Positions 34,138 through 42,520 are shown, counted from the stretch's first letter. The stretch: 64,000 nt of DNA from Ramlibacter tataouinensis (GCF_027941915.1 NZ_CP116009.1:930001-994000), one strand, 5' to 3'. The notes: generated by a model not told the origin, from the sequence alone. Made by a program: numbers and translations.

Positions 34138-35629
34138 TCAGCGTCTCGACCAGCGCGTCCATCCGCTGCCAAAAGGCCCGACCGTCGTTCTGCCACCGGG
34201 CCCAGGTGGAGCCTAGCGATGCTGCGTCGCCATTGCCGTCGGTGGCGGCGGGCGCGGCGATGCGCTTCACGTACAGCGGGATCGAAAGGTTGGCCGCATT
34301 GGCGCCGATCTCGGCCAGCGATGCGACCTTGGCGAAACCGGGCGCATCGCCAAACGCCTTGAAGGCAGTCAGGATGCGATGCTGGTGAGCAGGCGTGAGG
34401 AAGCTCTGTGCCCGCTCGCGGTTGACCTCGTTCACCGCGTCGATGAAGATCACCTTGCCCTTGCGCGCAGCGGTCTTCTTGCGGTTGCAGATGACGATGC
34501 ACGACTCCATCGCGGAGTTGTAGAACAGGTTTGGCCCCAGGCCGATGACGGCCTCCACCCAATCTTGCGCGACCATCTTGGCGCGCATGGCCTGCTCCTC
34601 GTTGCGGAACAGCACGCCGTGCGGCCAGAGCACGGCGCAGCGTCCTTTGGCGGTGAGGCTGGTCAGAATGTGCTGCTGGAACGCATAGTCTGCGCGGCCC
34701 TGCGGTGGCGTACCCAGGGAGTTGCGGCCCCACTTGTCGCTGCTCCAGGCCTCGCGGTTCCACTGCTTGATGGAGTACGGCGGGTTGGCCAGGATCACGT
34801 CGAACTGGCGCAGGCGGTCGCCCTCGATGTGCTTCGGGTCGGCCAGGGTGTCGCCGCGGATGATTTCGAAGTCCTCCACACCGTGCAGGAACAGGTTCAT
34901 GCGCGCGATGGATGAGGTGATGAGGTTGCGCTCCTGCCCGTAGAGCTTGAGCGTGCGGTACTCGCCGCCCGAGCGCTTCACTTCGTCCAGCGCCGAGATC
35001 AACATGCCGCCGGTGCCGCAGGTGGGGTCGTAGATCGACTCGCCGGCCTGCGGCGCCAGCAGCTGCGTCATCAGGTGGACGACGGTGCGGTTGGTGTAGA
35101 ACTCGGCTGCCGTGTGGCCGGAGTCGTCCGCAAACTTCTTGATCAGGTACTCGTAGGCGTTGCCAAGTTCGTCCTCGGGCACGTTCGCCACCGACAGCGT
35201 CTGGGTCGAGAAGTGCTCGATCAGGTTCTTCAGCGTTTCGTCGGGCAGGCGCTCGCGATTGGTCCAGGGGGCGTCGCCGAAGATGCCGTCGAGCAGGTCC
35301 GGGTTGGCGGTCTCGATGGCGCGCATGGCCTTCTGGATCGCGGCGCCGACGTTCTTCGGCGTCTGGCGCACGTCGTTCCAGTGTGCGCCCTCGGGGATCT
35401 GGAAGCGGTGGTTCTCGGCGAACTGAGCGTAGGACAGGTCGCCCCTTGAGTTAGCAAGCGCGGCCTGGTACTCCTCGTCCCAGACATCCGAGACGCGCTT
35501 GTAGAACAGCAGGGGAAAGATGAACTGCTTGTAGTCGCCGGCGTCGATCAGACCGCGCAGCAGTACGGCGGCGCCCCACAGATAGCTCTCCAGCTCCTGC
35601 TGGGTGATGCGTTTGCTAAGGTGACTCAT
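34103..35629 (-). CDS. hsdM: Type I restriction-modification system, methyltransferase subunit M (second copy)
   Basis: 508 residues. N-terminal helical HsdM domain (LESYLWGAAVLLRGLIDAGD), then an N6-adenine methylase domain with YDPTCGTGGMLISALDEV (SAM site) and the catalytic NPPY in VILANPPYSIKQWN. ATGA overlap with the preceding hsdM-type gene; the ribosome site GAAGGGGG is well spaced from the ATG at 35629 but abuts the ATG at 35638. Also overlaps hsdS. It is clearly different in sequence from the methyltransferase just upstream. Active residues are all present. Confidence 0.93.
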   Translation of the reverse strand: MSHLSKRITQQELESYLWGAAVLLRGLIDAGDYKQFIFPLLFYKRVSDVWDEEYQAALANSRGDLSYAQFAENHRFQIPEGAHWNDVRQTPKNVGAAIQKAMRAIETANPDLLDGIFGDAPWTNRERLPDETLKNLIEHFSTQTLSVANVPEDELGNAYEYLIKKFADDSGHTAAEFYTNRTVVHLMTQLLAPQAGESIYDPTCGTGGMLISALDEVKRSGGEYRTLKLYGQERNLITSSIARMNLFLHGVEDFEIIRGDTLADPKHIEGDRLRQFDVILANPPYSIKQWNREAWSSDKWGRNSLGTPPQGRADYAFQQHILTSLTAKGRCAVLWPHGVLFRNEEQAMRAKMVAQDWVEAVIGLGPNLFYNSAMESCIVICNRKKTAARKGKVIFIDAVNEVNRERAQSFLTPAHQHRILTAFKAFGDAPGFAKVASLAEIGANAANLSIPLYVKRIAAPAATDGNGDAASLGSTWARWQNDGRAFWQRMDALVETLNGLVEEGGARA

Positions 35630-37116
35630 CGCAGCCATCCCCCTTCGGTCATGACCTGCGCGAGGCGCTCTTCGGCCTCGCGGCAGCGAGTCAGCGCCTC
35701 TTTGAATGCGGCGATGGCATCAGGCAGCGGCCGGATGTCTTCTTGCAGTGGTGGCAGGACGTAGCGCGAAATGTTCAGGGTCCAGTCTTCAGCCTTGATC
35801 TCGTCGAGACTCACCACCCGGGCCGCGTCCTCCACATCGGCAAAGCCGCGATACCAGCCGAGAATCTCGGCGGCATGCTCGGGCTCCAGATAGTTCTGCG
35901 CGCGCCCCCGGCGGAACAGGCGCGAAGCATCGGCGATCAGCACCTGCTTCTTGTGCTTGGCCGGCTTGCGCTTGCGCAGGACCAGGATGCACGCGGCTAG
36001 GCCCGTGCCGTAGAAGAGGTTGGGCGCCAGCCCGATCACCGCCTCGATCAGATCCATCTCCAGCAGCTTCTGCCGGATGCTGCCTTCCACGCCTTTGCGG
36101 AACAGGGCGCCCTGGGGCAGCACCACGGCCATCCGGCCGCTCACGTCGGCCATCGACTTGACCATGTGCTGCACCCAGGCGAAGTCACCACTGGACGAGG
36201 GCGGCACACCGGCGAAATTTCGGCCGAAGGGGTCGTTCAACCACAGGTCCTCGCCCCACTTTTCCAGCGAGAAGGGCGGGTTGGCGATCACACAGTCAAA
36301 GGTGGCGAGCCTGTCGCCCTCGAAGAAGGCCGGACTGCGCAGCGTATCGCCACGCTCAACATGGAAGTCCTCGATGCCGTGGAGGAACAGGTTCATCCGA
36401 GCGATGGACGAGGTGGTGAGGTTCTTCTCTTGCCCGTACAGCTTCCCCCACAGCCGCTTCACATCTCCGTGCTGCTCTTTCACGTGCTGCACGGCCGCCA
36501 ACAGCATGCCACCGGTGCCACAGGCCGGGTCGTAGATGGTCTCGGCTTCCTTGGGGTCGAGCATGTCGATCATCAGCCGCACCACGCTGCGCGGGGTGTA
36601 GAACTCGCCGGCCTTCTTGTTGGTGGCGTCGGCAAACTTCTTGATCAGGTATTCGTAGGCGTCGCCCAGGACGTCCGCTTCGACGTCGTGGTTGCCCAGC
36701 GGCAGCCTGGAAAAGTGCTCGATCAGGTCCTTGAGCAGCGCATCCGACAGGCGCTCCTTGTTGGACCACTGCGCATCGCCGAAGACGCCGTACAAGGTGT
36801 CGGGGTTGGCCTTCTCGATCTCGCGCATCGCACGCTGGAGCGCCGCGCCCACATTGGTTGCCTTCGCGCGCACGTCGGCCCAGTGGCAGTCCTCGGGGAT
36901 CTGGAACCGATGCGACTCCGGGAAGGTGGCAAGCTGCTCGTCGCCGGACTCGCTGACAATGTCCTGGTACTCCTCGTCCCAGACGTCGCAGATGCGCTTG
37001 AAGAACAGGAGCGGGAAGATGTAGGTCTTGAAATCGGCGGCGTCCACCGGGCCGCGCAGGATGTTGGCGGATTCCCAGAGGTGGCTCTCAAGTTGATCAA
37101 GGGTGATAGCGTTCAT
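35626..37116 (-). CDS. hsdM: Type I restriction-modification system, methyltransferase subunit M (first copy)
   Basis: 496 residues. Same plan as the next gene: LESHLWESANILRGPVDAAD, YDPACGTGGMLLAAVQHVK and VIANPPFSLEKWGED, so both the SAM site and catalytic NPPF are kept. C-terminal helical region (IAAFKEALTRCREAEERLAQ). Starts with an ATGA overlap at the end of the PLD-like gene. Two intact, dissimilar hsdM genes with one hsdS and one hsdR is unusual; the normal enzyme is M2S1R2. They may form a mixed dimer, or one may act alone with another S subunit elsewhere. Confidence 0.92.
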   Translation of the reverse strand: MNAITLDQLESHLWESANILRGPVDAADFKTYIFPLLFFKRICDVWDEEYQDIVSESGDEQLATFPESHRFQIPEDCHWADVRAKATNVGAALQRAMREIEKANPDTLYGVFGDAQWSNKERLSDALLKDLIEHFSRLPLGNHDVEADVLGDAYEYLIKKFADATNKKAGEFYTPRSVVRLMIDMLDPKEAETIYDPACGTGGMLLAAVQHVKEQHGDVKRLWGKLYGQEKNLTTSSIARMNLFLHGIEDFHVERGDTLRSPAFFEGDRLATFDCVIANPPFSLEKWGEDLWLNDPFGRNFAGVPPSSSGDFAWVQHMVKSMADVSGRMAVVLPQGALFRKGVEGSIRQKLLEMDLIEAVIGLAPNLFYGTGLAACILVLRKRKPAKHKKQVLIADASRLFRRGRAQNYLEPEHAAEILGWYRGFADVEDAARVVSLDEIKAEDWTLNISRYVLPPLQEDIRPLPDAIAAFKEALTRCREAEERLAQVMTEGGWLR

Positions 37117-38306
37117 TCCAGCTCGGACTTCGACCTGAGAAGTCTCTTTCGGACCATCGAGAAGCGCGGCAATGCGGCTCTTTCTTGCAAAGGAAGGGCT
37201 TTCATAGAAACCTCCAGCTCGCGCTGGAAGACCGGGGCGTCTGCATCGCTCCTGGAGCGCGCCCGTTGCACAGTGACCGCTCGTCCACTCGGCCAATCTC
37301 GCCCTCTCGTCGCAGTCGGCGCTTTCTGCGGCTCTGCGCTCATGAACGAAGAAAGAGGTACGGTCACCCACTGGTCACGCGGCGGCAGTTCGACTGCGAC
37401 CTTATCCGCGAGCAGTGACGCGACCCGCAGAGTGACGAAGAACACGGCTTTGCGGTAGACATCTGGGGGCACGGGCCCACTTAGTCTGAGTTCCGGCAGC
37501 GCGCTCTCGTGGAAGGCAATCCTTCTCGCGGAGAGCGCCAGCGCCATCGGCCTCTTTGGGTCGAGGCGTCCGGATTGGGTGATTTGGACACTGAACAGCT
37601 GCTCTACGCCGGTGCGGCGGTCGGTGACTGAGAGGACCCCGTCGCGATCAACATTTCGCAGATGTGTGTAATCCTCTCCATTGACGCCAAAGAGGCTGAT
37701 TTCCTCACCGTCCGCGGGTATCGCGCCGGATTCCGTGTACACCTCGATGCACGCGACAATCCCCTCGGGCTGCTGCTGGAGGCTGCGGTAGTAATCGACG
37801 TCGCGCAGGTCGAACGCTGTCGATCGTGCGCGGATGTCTTCAAGGTGCCGAATCACGGAGGCGTAGGTCTGACTACTTCTGGAGCACCGAATGACTGATG
37901 CGCATTCGAAATTCAGGCCAAGTAGCGCTCGTGCCGTTCCGTTATGGCTGCCAATCCAGATCGCGCACTCGTCCTTGCCTTCCGACTCGAATACAAGGAC
38001 TTTCGAGTGCATCAAGTTGTCCGGCACACCTTTCGAATCAGGAACCTCCGTGCGTCCCACCAGGGCGTACAGGTGGAGGTACACGTTTGCACCCGCTTGC
38101 TTCAGCGCGGCCAAGACGGAAATGCTGGTGGGCAGGTGGAAGTCGCAGCATAGATAACCGCCGGGCTCAGAGATGCCTCGAAGAAATGCGCCCGAAAGGC
38201 GTTGATGCGGAAAGCACCAGTAAGCCACCGCGCCTCGAATGCGGGAGAACTCGCCAGACAACTCCGAGATTCGAGTGTCAGCTCCAGTGGTGATGACTTC
38301 GCTCAT
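37113..38306 (-). CDS. Phospholipase D-like protein leading the type I R-M operon
   Basis: 397 residues. One PLD-type motif is clear: NLMHSKVLVFESEGKDECAI then WIGSHNGTARALLGLNFE, so H-S-K and the GSHN step are present. The early part (SRIRGAVAYWCFPHQRLSGA) lines up with the usual first half of single-motif PLD nucleases, which dimerise to build an active site. The C-terminal 200 residues are unknown. ATG at 38306, with CAGGA six bases before it; stop overlaps hsdM. Not a standard part of type I systems. It might be an added nuclease effector. Confidence 0.72.
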   Translation of the reverse strand: MSEVITTGADTRISELSGEFSRIRGAVAYWCFPHQRLSGAFLRGISEPGGYLCCDFHLPTSISVLAALKQAGANVYLHLYALVGRTEVPDSKGVPDNLMHSKVLVFESEGKDECAIWIGSHNGTARALLGLNFECASVIRCSRSSQTYASVIRHLEDIRARSTAFDLRDVDYYRSLQQQPEGIVACIEVYTESGAIPADGEEISLFGVNGEDYTHLRNVDRDGVLSVTDRRTGVEQLFSVQITQSGRLDPKRPMALALSARRIAFHESALPELRLSGPVPPDVYRKAVFFVTLRVASLLADKVAVELPPRDQWVTVPLSSFMSAEPQKAPTATRGRDWPSGRAVTVQRARSRSDADAPVFQRELEVSMKALPLQERAALPRFSMVRKRLLRSKSELE

Positions 38307-38399
38307 TGGTGTCCTGAATGTGTCAGAGAAACCTGCCTTCGCATTTCCGCAATGGACCACCCCTGCCTTTCCCCGGCAGCGCTCATATCCGAGATCAGA

Positions 38400-38540
38400 T
38401 CAGGCGACCACATACCGTTTCACCATGGCAAGCGCCGCCTTCTGCACCTTCCGCCTGAGGGCTTCAGGCTAGAGGACCAGGACATACGGGTCAAACCGCA
38501 AGATATCGCCCAGGATTTCACGATTCGTCCGCGCATGGGA
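38400..38540 (-). pseudogene. C-terminal relic of a WYL-domain regulator
   Basis: The frame reads TNREILGDILRFDPYVLVL, then a TAG where a Glu codon is expected, then PEALRRKVQKAALAMVKRY and VVA before TGA. That is the shape of the end of WYL-domain regulators (LEP..LR..V...A..M...Y). WYL regulators (CapW/BrxR type) often control defence islands, so this is probably a dead former regulator. The N-terminal part is not found upstream. Confidence 0.5.
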
Positions 38541-39469
38541 CCGACAGGACAAAGCTTCCGTCCTACTCCCGGCTGCCCTGGGCTGGATGCATTGGCTCCC
38601 GTCGAACAGCGGGACCTCTGAGCATGTGCAACTGGTCGCGCAGCTTTGGCCAGGCCCCGCTTCAGGTGACGGGCGGCTTCTTGGAACTGCCTGCCATGAC
38701 ACGGCGCGCCGGTCAGCCAGGAGCCCCTTGTAGCGATAAAGACGTAAACCCTCACTCGCCTGCGTCTCCGGGTCTGTTTTCAGGCAGATTGTCGCCGGGA
38801 ACACAACCGTAGCAATGGGGAGATTCGCGGGGCTGGCACCGCCTCTCAGTGCCCCACCGTGGCCACTCAGCACAGCAGGTTGACCAAAGCCGTCTACTCC
38901 GACGTCTGGCGAGTGTTGGCCATCAGCCAAGGGTTGGCCGGCGACGATGACCTGGCACTTGGCCCGCGAGGTCGCAAAGTTCAGCCGGTTCCTGCTGGAA
39001 ATGAACTTGTGGCGGAGCAGGTCCTGCTCACTGGGGGTAGTCATTGGAACCAGCATCGGTTCCGCCTCCTGTCCCTGGAACTTAGGCGGCGCCCGCGCGC
39101 GCGCCCGGCCACATCGTGCTTTGAGGACGCCACCAAGCGCCGCGGGGGACCTCGGCCAAGCGCTTCGCGGTTTGGAGTACAGCGCGCGGGTTATTGCAGC
39201 CTTGATGCTCTCCCCCCGCATTCCGGCGGGCTGAGAACGATACGCGTGCCGACCAGAGGAGCCTTCTTCCAGTGCCGGACCTAAGCCTCCCCTGAAAGGC
39301 CGTCAATGGACGGTGCAGTCGACTCAGGATGGTTCGTGCTACCGTGATCCGGCACACCCCGCAGTCGATAAAGGGCAAGAAGAGCAACTGTCTGCCAGAC
39401 CGTCGGTTTGGGCCTTTTCGCCCCGTGTCTTCCGGAGTATCTTTGCGCAGCGCGGAGTCCCTGCTGGGC
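38541..39469. other. Decayed border region of the island
   Basis: Apart from the helicase relic at about 38916-39044, I see no intact gene, only short frames. The stretch lies between the type I operon and the tRNA-Lys fragment and looks like gene debris left by repeated insertion and loss. No integrase or transposase motif is recognisable. Confidence 0.5.
38916..39044 (-). pseudogene. C-terminal relic of a superfamily 1 helicase/nuclease
   Basis: Residues SEQDLLRHKFISSRNRLNFA then TSRAKCQVIVAGQP correspond to motif VI and following strand of UvrD/Dna2-like helicases (RLNVA.SRA...L.VVG.P). The longer frame around it is not helicase-like on either side, so only this piece survives. Confidence 0.5.
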
Positions 39470-39514
39470 CTCTTAATCCGTAGGTCGAAGGTTCGAATCC
39501 TTCAGGACCCACCA
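39470..39514 (+). other. 3' half of tRNA-Lys (anticodon CTT), probable island attachment site
   Basis: From the anticodon loop (CTCTTAA) through the T-arm AAGG-TTCGAAT-CCTT to GGACCCACCA, this is the 3' part of a lysine tRNA including CCA. The 5' half is missing: the preceding bases cannot form the D-arm or acceptor strand. Together with the intact terminator directly downstream this is what tRNA-directed integration leaves at the distal end of an element. The complete tRNA should be at the other end of the island, outside what I can identify here. Confidence 0.75.
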
Positions 39515-39521
39515 CTCGTCC

Positions 39522-39553
39522 AAGGGACCTGGTCGCAAGACCAGGTCCCTTTT
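39522..39553 (+). terminator. Rho-independent terminator of the tRNA-Lys
   Basis: Perfect 13-bp stem AAGGGACCTGGTC / GACCAGGTCCCTT with a GCAA tetraloop, continuing into a run of four T. It lies eight bases after the tRNA CCA end, and marks the downstream side as original chromosome. Confidence 0.85.
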
Positions 39554-39563
39554 GCATGGCGCC

Positions 39564-39782
39564 ATGGACATCACAGTCGAGACCACGACGGGCCTGAACA
39601 GCGCCGAGGAGCCTGCCGCGGTCTGGTTCGGCCAGCGCCGGGTGGCGGTCCGGTCCATCGTCGATCGCTGGTACGGCTCGAAGGCCCGCTGGTGGAAGGT
39701 GGACACCGAGGACGGGCTGTACGTGCTCAGGCGTGACGAGCCGGGCGGAACCTGGGAGCTCGCCGCCGTCACCCGGACCTGA
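39564..39782 (+). CDS. Small hypothetical protein, DUF6504-like
   Basis: 72 residues: an early AAVWFGQRRVAVRSIVDRWY then WWKVDTEDGLYVLRRDEPGG, ending WELAAVTRT. This resembles the DUF6504 type (short beta-rich proteins with WRGRRY..R.VLDRW...WW). ATG at 39564 lacks a ribosome site; a slightly earlier ATG exists inside the terminator. Such proteins often lie near DNA polymerase/ImuB genes, none of which is here. Function unknown. Confidence 0.55.
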   Translation: MDITVETTTGLNSAEEPAAVWFGQRRVAVRSIVDRWYGSKARWWKVDTEDGLYVLRRDEPGGTWELAAVTRT

Positions 39783-39791
39783 GCGCGTTCG

Positions 39792-40478
39792 TCACGATGC
39801 CTGCGCCAACTTGCCCATCCACGCAGCGGCGACGTCCGCCAGTTCGCCGATCACCTCGGCGTCGCTGCGCCCGGATCGCACCAGCACATGGAAGGCATGA
39901 TCGGCGCCGTCGACCACATGCAGCACGGTGCGCGAGCCGAGTCGCGCGACGGTCTGCCGGATCAAGGGCAGGTCCGCCAGTGCGTCGCGCGCGCCTTGCA
40001 GGAAAAGCATCGGAACCGCCACCTGCTCGAGGTGCGCCGCGCGTTCGATGGCCGGTTTGCCCGCCGGATGCAGGGGAAAGCCGGCGAAGACCAGCCCGCG
40101 CACGTGCGGCAAGGGCGATTCGGCCTGCGCCTGCGAGCTCATGCGCCCGCCGAAGGACTTGCCGCCGGCGAACAGCGCAATGCCGGGCAGGCGGGCGGCG
40201 GCTTGCGCCACCGCCGCCCGCACCGCCATCTGCGCGACGGCCGGGCGGTCCGGCCGCTTGCTCCCCTGCTCCATGAACGGGAACTGGAAGCGCAAGGTGG
40301 CGACGGCGCGCGCGCCCAGCGCCGCAGCCAGATCGGCCATGAAGGGGTGGTGCATGCCGGCCCCGGCGCCATGGGCCAGCACGAGGCAGGCGATCGGCTC
40401 GAGGGGTCGGCACAGCAACGCCGACACGCTTGCGCCGTCGGGCAGGTCCACGCGGAAGGATGACACCTCGGTTTGCAT
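39792..40478 (-). CDS. Alpha/beta hydrolase (KANL3/Tex30-type)
   Basis: 228 residues. Oxyanion loop LVLAHGAGAGMHHPFM, nucleophile elbow GGKSFGGRM (Ser), acid near LFLQGARDALAD and catalytic His in VVDGADHAFHV, so the triad is complete. This wording is that of the bacterial KANL3/Tex30-like dienelactone-hydrolase relatives. ATG at 40478; the longer frame upstream runs into the divergent regulator's promoter region. Cytoplasmic; substrate unknown. Divergent from the FNR-like gene. Confidence 0.85.
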   Translation of the reverse strand: MQTEVSSFRVDLPDGASVSALLCRPLEPIACLVLAHGAGAGMHHPFMADLAAALGARAVATLRFQFPFMEQGSKRPDRPAVAQMAVRAAVAQAAARLPGIALFAGGKSFGGRMSSQAQAESPLPHVRGLVFAGFPLHPAGKPAIERAAHLEQVAVPMLFLQGARDALADLPLIRQTVARLGSRTVLHVVDGADHAFHVLVRSGRSDAEVIGELADVAAAWMGKLAQAS

Positions 40479-40612
40479 CGGCACGTCCGGTTGGCTGGCA
40501 GTCACCCAGCGTAGCGGCAATCCAGCGTCCGCGATGCCCGCTCGTGCGGCGCGGCCATGTCTTGACGCTGGCTTGAACATGCACGCACAATGCATCTTAA
40601 GCACCGTACGCC

Positions 40613-41296
40613 ATGACCGACCTGGCCACACCCGAACCCGCTGCCGATTGCGTGCCCTGCGCGCTGCAGGATTACGGCGGCTGCGAAGCCGCCGCCCGCA
40701 CGCGGCTGAAGGTCAAGCGCGGTGGCATCCTGTTCCGGCAGAACGAGGCCTTCCGCTCCTTCCTGGCGGTGCGGCGCGGCTCGTTCAAGTCGGTGGCGGT
40801 GGCGCCCGACGGCCGCGAGCAGGTGCTGGCCTTCGTGCTGGCCGGCGACCTGCTGGGGCTCGACGGCTTCGGCCACGCGCGCCATGCCAGCACCGCCATC
40901 GCGCTGGAGGACTCCGAGGTACTGGTGCTGGACTACGGCATGGCGGGCGCCCAGGCCGCACCCGCCCTGCACCACGCGATGGCGCGCGTGCTCAGTCGCG
41001 AACTGCTGCGCGACGTCAAGCTCAAGGTGCTGCTCGCCAGCATGAGCGCCGAGCAGAAGCTGGCGTCCTTCCTGCTGAACCTGTCGCGCCGGCTGCACGA
41101 CCGCGGCGGCTGCCCGGACGAGCTGGCGCTGCGCATGACGCGCACCGACATCGCCAGCTACCTGGGCTTGTCGCTGGAGACGGTGTGCCGCACACTCACC
41201 TCGCTGCAGCGGCGCGGCGTGGTGCAGGTGGACGGCCGCCACTTGCGCCTGCTGGACCGGCGCGCGCTGCTGCGGCAGTTCGGGCGCGACGGATAG
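40613..41296 (+). CDS. Crp/Fnr family transcriptional regulator, FNR-like with incomplete cysteine set
   Basis: 227 residues: cyclic-nucleotide-like beta barrel (about 35-130), long dimer helix, and C-terminal helix-turn-helix TRTDIASYLGLSLETVCRTL. The N-terminus carries CVPCALQDYGGC (C13, C16, C24), like FNR's cluster region, but the spacing is X2-X7 rather than X2-X5, and the fourth ligand cysteine, which falls in SMVCEIPF in E. coli FNR, is replaced (SEVLVLDY). So an oxygen-labile 4Fe-4S cluster is doubtful. Target genes not evident; may control the divergent hydrolase or itself. Confidence 0.88.
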   Translation: MTDLATPEPAADCVPCALQDYGGCEAAARTRLKVKRGGILFRQNEAFRSFLAVRRGSFKSVAVAPDGREQVLAFVLAGDLLGLDGFGHARHASTAIALEDSEVLVLDYGMAGAQAAPALHHAMARVLSRELLRDVKLKVLLASMSAEQKLASFLLNLSRRLHDRGGCPDELALRMTRTDIASYLGLSLETVCRTLTSLQRRGVVQVDGRHLRLLDRRALLRQFGRDG

Positions 41297-41388
41297 GGCG
41301 CGGGCCCAGCCTTCGGCAACCGGCCGTCGCAGTCGCTGGCGGCATTCCTCACTACAGTGTCGGATCGTCCATTTGCGAGGATCCCGAC

Positions 41389-42141
41389 ATGAACCCTGAC
41401 TTCACAGGCAAGGCCGCGCTGGTTACCGGCGCCGGTTCCGGCATCGGCCGGGCCGCCGCGCTCGCGCTTGCCGAGCGCGGCGCGCAGGTGGTGGTCAACG
41501 ACCTGAATGCCGAGTCTTGCCAGAAGGTCGTCGACGAGATCACCCGGGCCGGCGGCAGCGCGATCGCGGTCCCGGGCAACGTCGGCAAGCCCGAGGACGT
41601 CAAGGCCAGCGTCGACGCCGCAGTGAACCACTTCGGCGCGTTGCACCTGGCCTTCAACAACGCCGGCATCGGCGGCCCGCTGGGTCCGCTGGCGGACATC
41701 GACATCCAGGCCTACCTGCAGCTCATGGACGTCAACCTGCACTCGGTGTTCTACGCCATGCACTACGAGATCCCGGCCATGCTGAAGGCCGGTGGCGGCG
41801 CGATCGTGAACATGTCGTCCATCCTGGGCGTGACGGGTGACGCCAACGCGGGGCCGTACGTCGCGGCCAAGCACGGCGTGGCGGGCCTGACCAAGGCGGC
41901 GGCCCTCGGCTACGCCGACAAGGGCATCCGCGTCAATTCCATCCACCCCGGCTACATCGACACGCCGCTGCTGCAGGGCCTGCCCAAGGAAGCGTACGAC
42001 GGACTGGTGGGCTTGCACCCGATCGGGCGGCTGGGCCGGCCGGAGGAGGTCACGGGACTGGTGCTGTTCCTGCTGTCGGAGCAGGCGAGCTTCATCACCG
42101 GATCGCAGCACCTGGTGGACGGCGGCTACACCAGCCGCTGA
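41389..42141 (+). CDS. SDR family oxidoreductase
   Basis: 250-residue NAD(P)-dependent short-chain dehydrogenase. Cofactor loop TGAGSGIGRA, NNAG at FNNAGIGGPLG, catalytic Ser in MSSILGVTG and the YVAAKHG tyrosine-lysine pair, and the usual GSQHLVDGGYTSR end. An acidic residue at the end of beta 2 (VVNDLN) points to NAD rather than NADP. GAGGA eight bases before the ATG. Single gene ending at a strong hairpin. Substrate unknown. Confidence 0.92.
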   Translation: MNPDFTGKAALVTGAGSGIGRAAALALAERGAQVVVNDLNAESCQKVVDEITRAGGSAIAVPGNVGKPEDVKASVDAAVNHFGALHLAFNNAGIGGPLGPLADIDIQAYLQLMDVNLHSVFYAMHYEIPAMLKAGGGAIVNMSSILGVTGDANAGPYVAAKHGVAGLTKAAALGYADKGIRVNSIHPGYIDTPLLQGLPKEAYDGLVGLHPIGRLGRPEEVTGLVLFLLSEQASFITGSQHLVDGGYTSR

Positions 42142-42155
42142 ACCGGGGCCGCTGG

Positions 42156-42180
42156 GGCCACGTGCGTCGCGCACGTGGCC
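42156..42180. terminator. Hairpin terminator between convergent genes
   Basis: Perfect 11-bp stem GGCCACGTGCG / CGCACGTGGCC with a three-base loop between the SDR and RRM genes, which converge here. No T-run on either side, so it may act as a bidirectional, possibly Rho-assisted, terminator. Confidence 0.55.
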
Positions 42181-42223
42181 ATCGCGTCAGCCGGGCGCAG
42201 GGCCGGCCGCGCGAAAGAGGCGA

Positions 42224-42520
42224 TCAGTAGCCGCGATTGCCGCCGAAGCCACCCGACCGGGGCGGGCGCGCCTCCATCGGACGGGCTTCGTTGACCACCA
42301 GGCCGCGGCCGCCATGCGACTGGCCGTTCATGCCCTGGATGGCGGCCTGCGCCTCGGCGTCGCTGCCCATTTCGACGAAGCCGAAGCCCTTGGAGCGGCC
42401 GGTGTCGCGCTCCATCATGACCTTGGCGCTCTGGACGCTGCCGAACTGGGAGAAGGCTTGCTCGAGGTCGCCGTCGCGGAAGGTATAGGGCAGGTTGCCC
42501 ACGTAAAGTTTGTTGCCCAT
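42224..42520 (-). CDS. RRM-type RNA-binding protein
   Basis: 98 residues: one RNA recognition motif with RNP2 LYVGNLPY and RNP1 SKGFGFVEM, then a Gly/Arg-rich tail (RSGGFGGNRGY). This is the small bacterial RRM class, often cold-induced. GGAG precedes the ATG at 42520. The aromatic residues that contact RNA are all present. About 80 upstream bases contain an AT-rich stretch that could be a long leader, but no thermosensor is shown. Confidence 0.93.
   Translation of the reverse strand: MGNKLYVGNLPYTFRDGDLEQAFSQFGSVQSAKVMMERDTGRSKGFGFVEMGSDAEAQAAIQGMNGQSHGGRGLVVNEARPMEARPPRSGGFGGNRGY

Noticed and set aside
16093..39469. Integrase, transposase or CRISPR array in the island
   Set aside because: No tyrosine or serine recombinase motif, DDE motif or regularly spaced direct repeats were seen.
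39420..39514. Complete tRNA-Lys with an altered 5' half
   Set aside because: Bases before the anticodon loop cannot pair with the 3' anticodon stem, and no acceptor 5' strand or D-loop is present; only the 3' half is supported.
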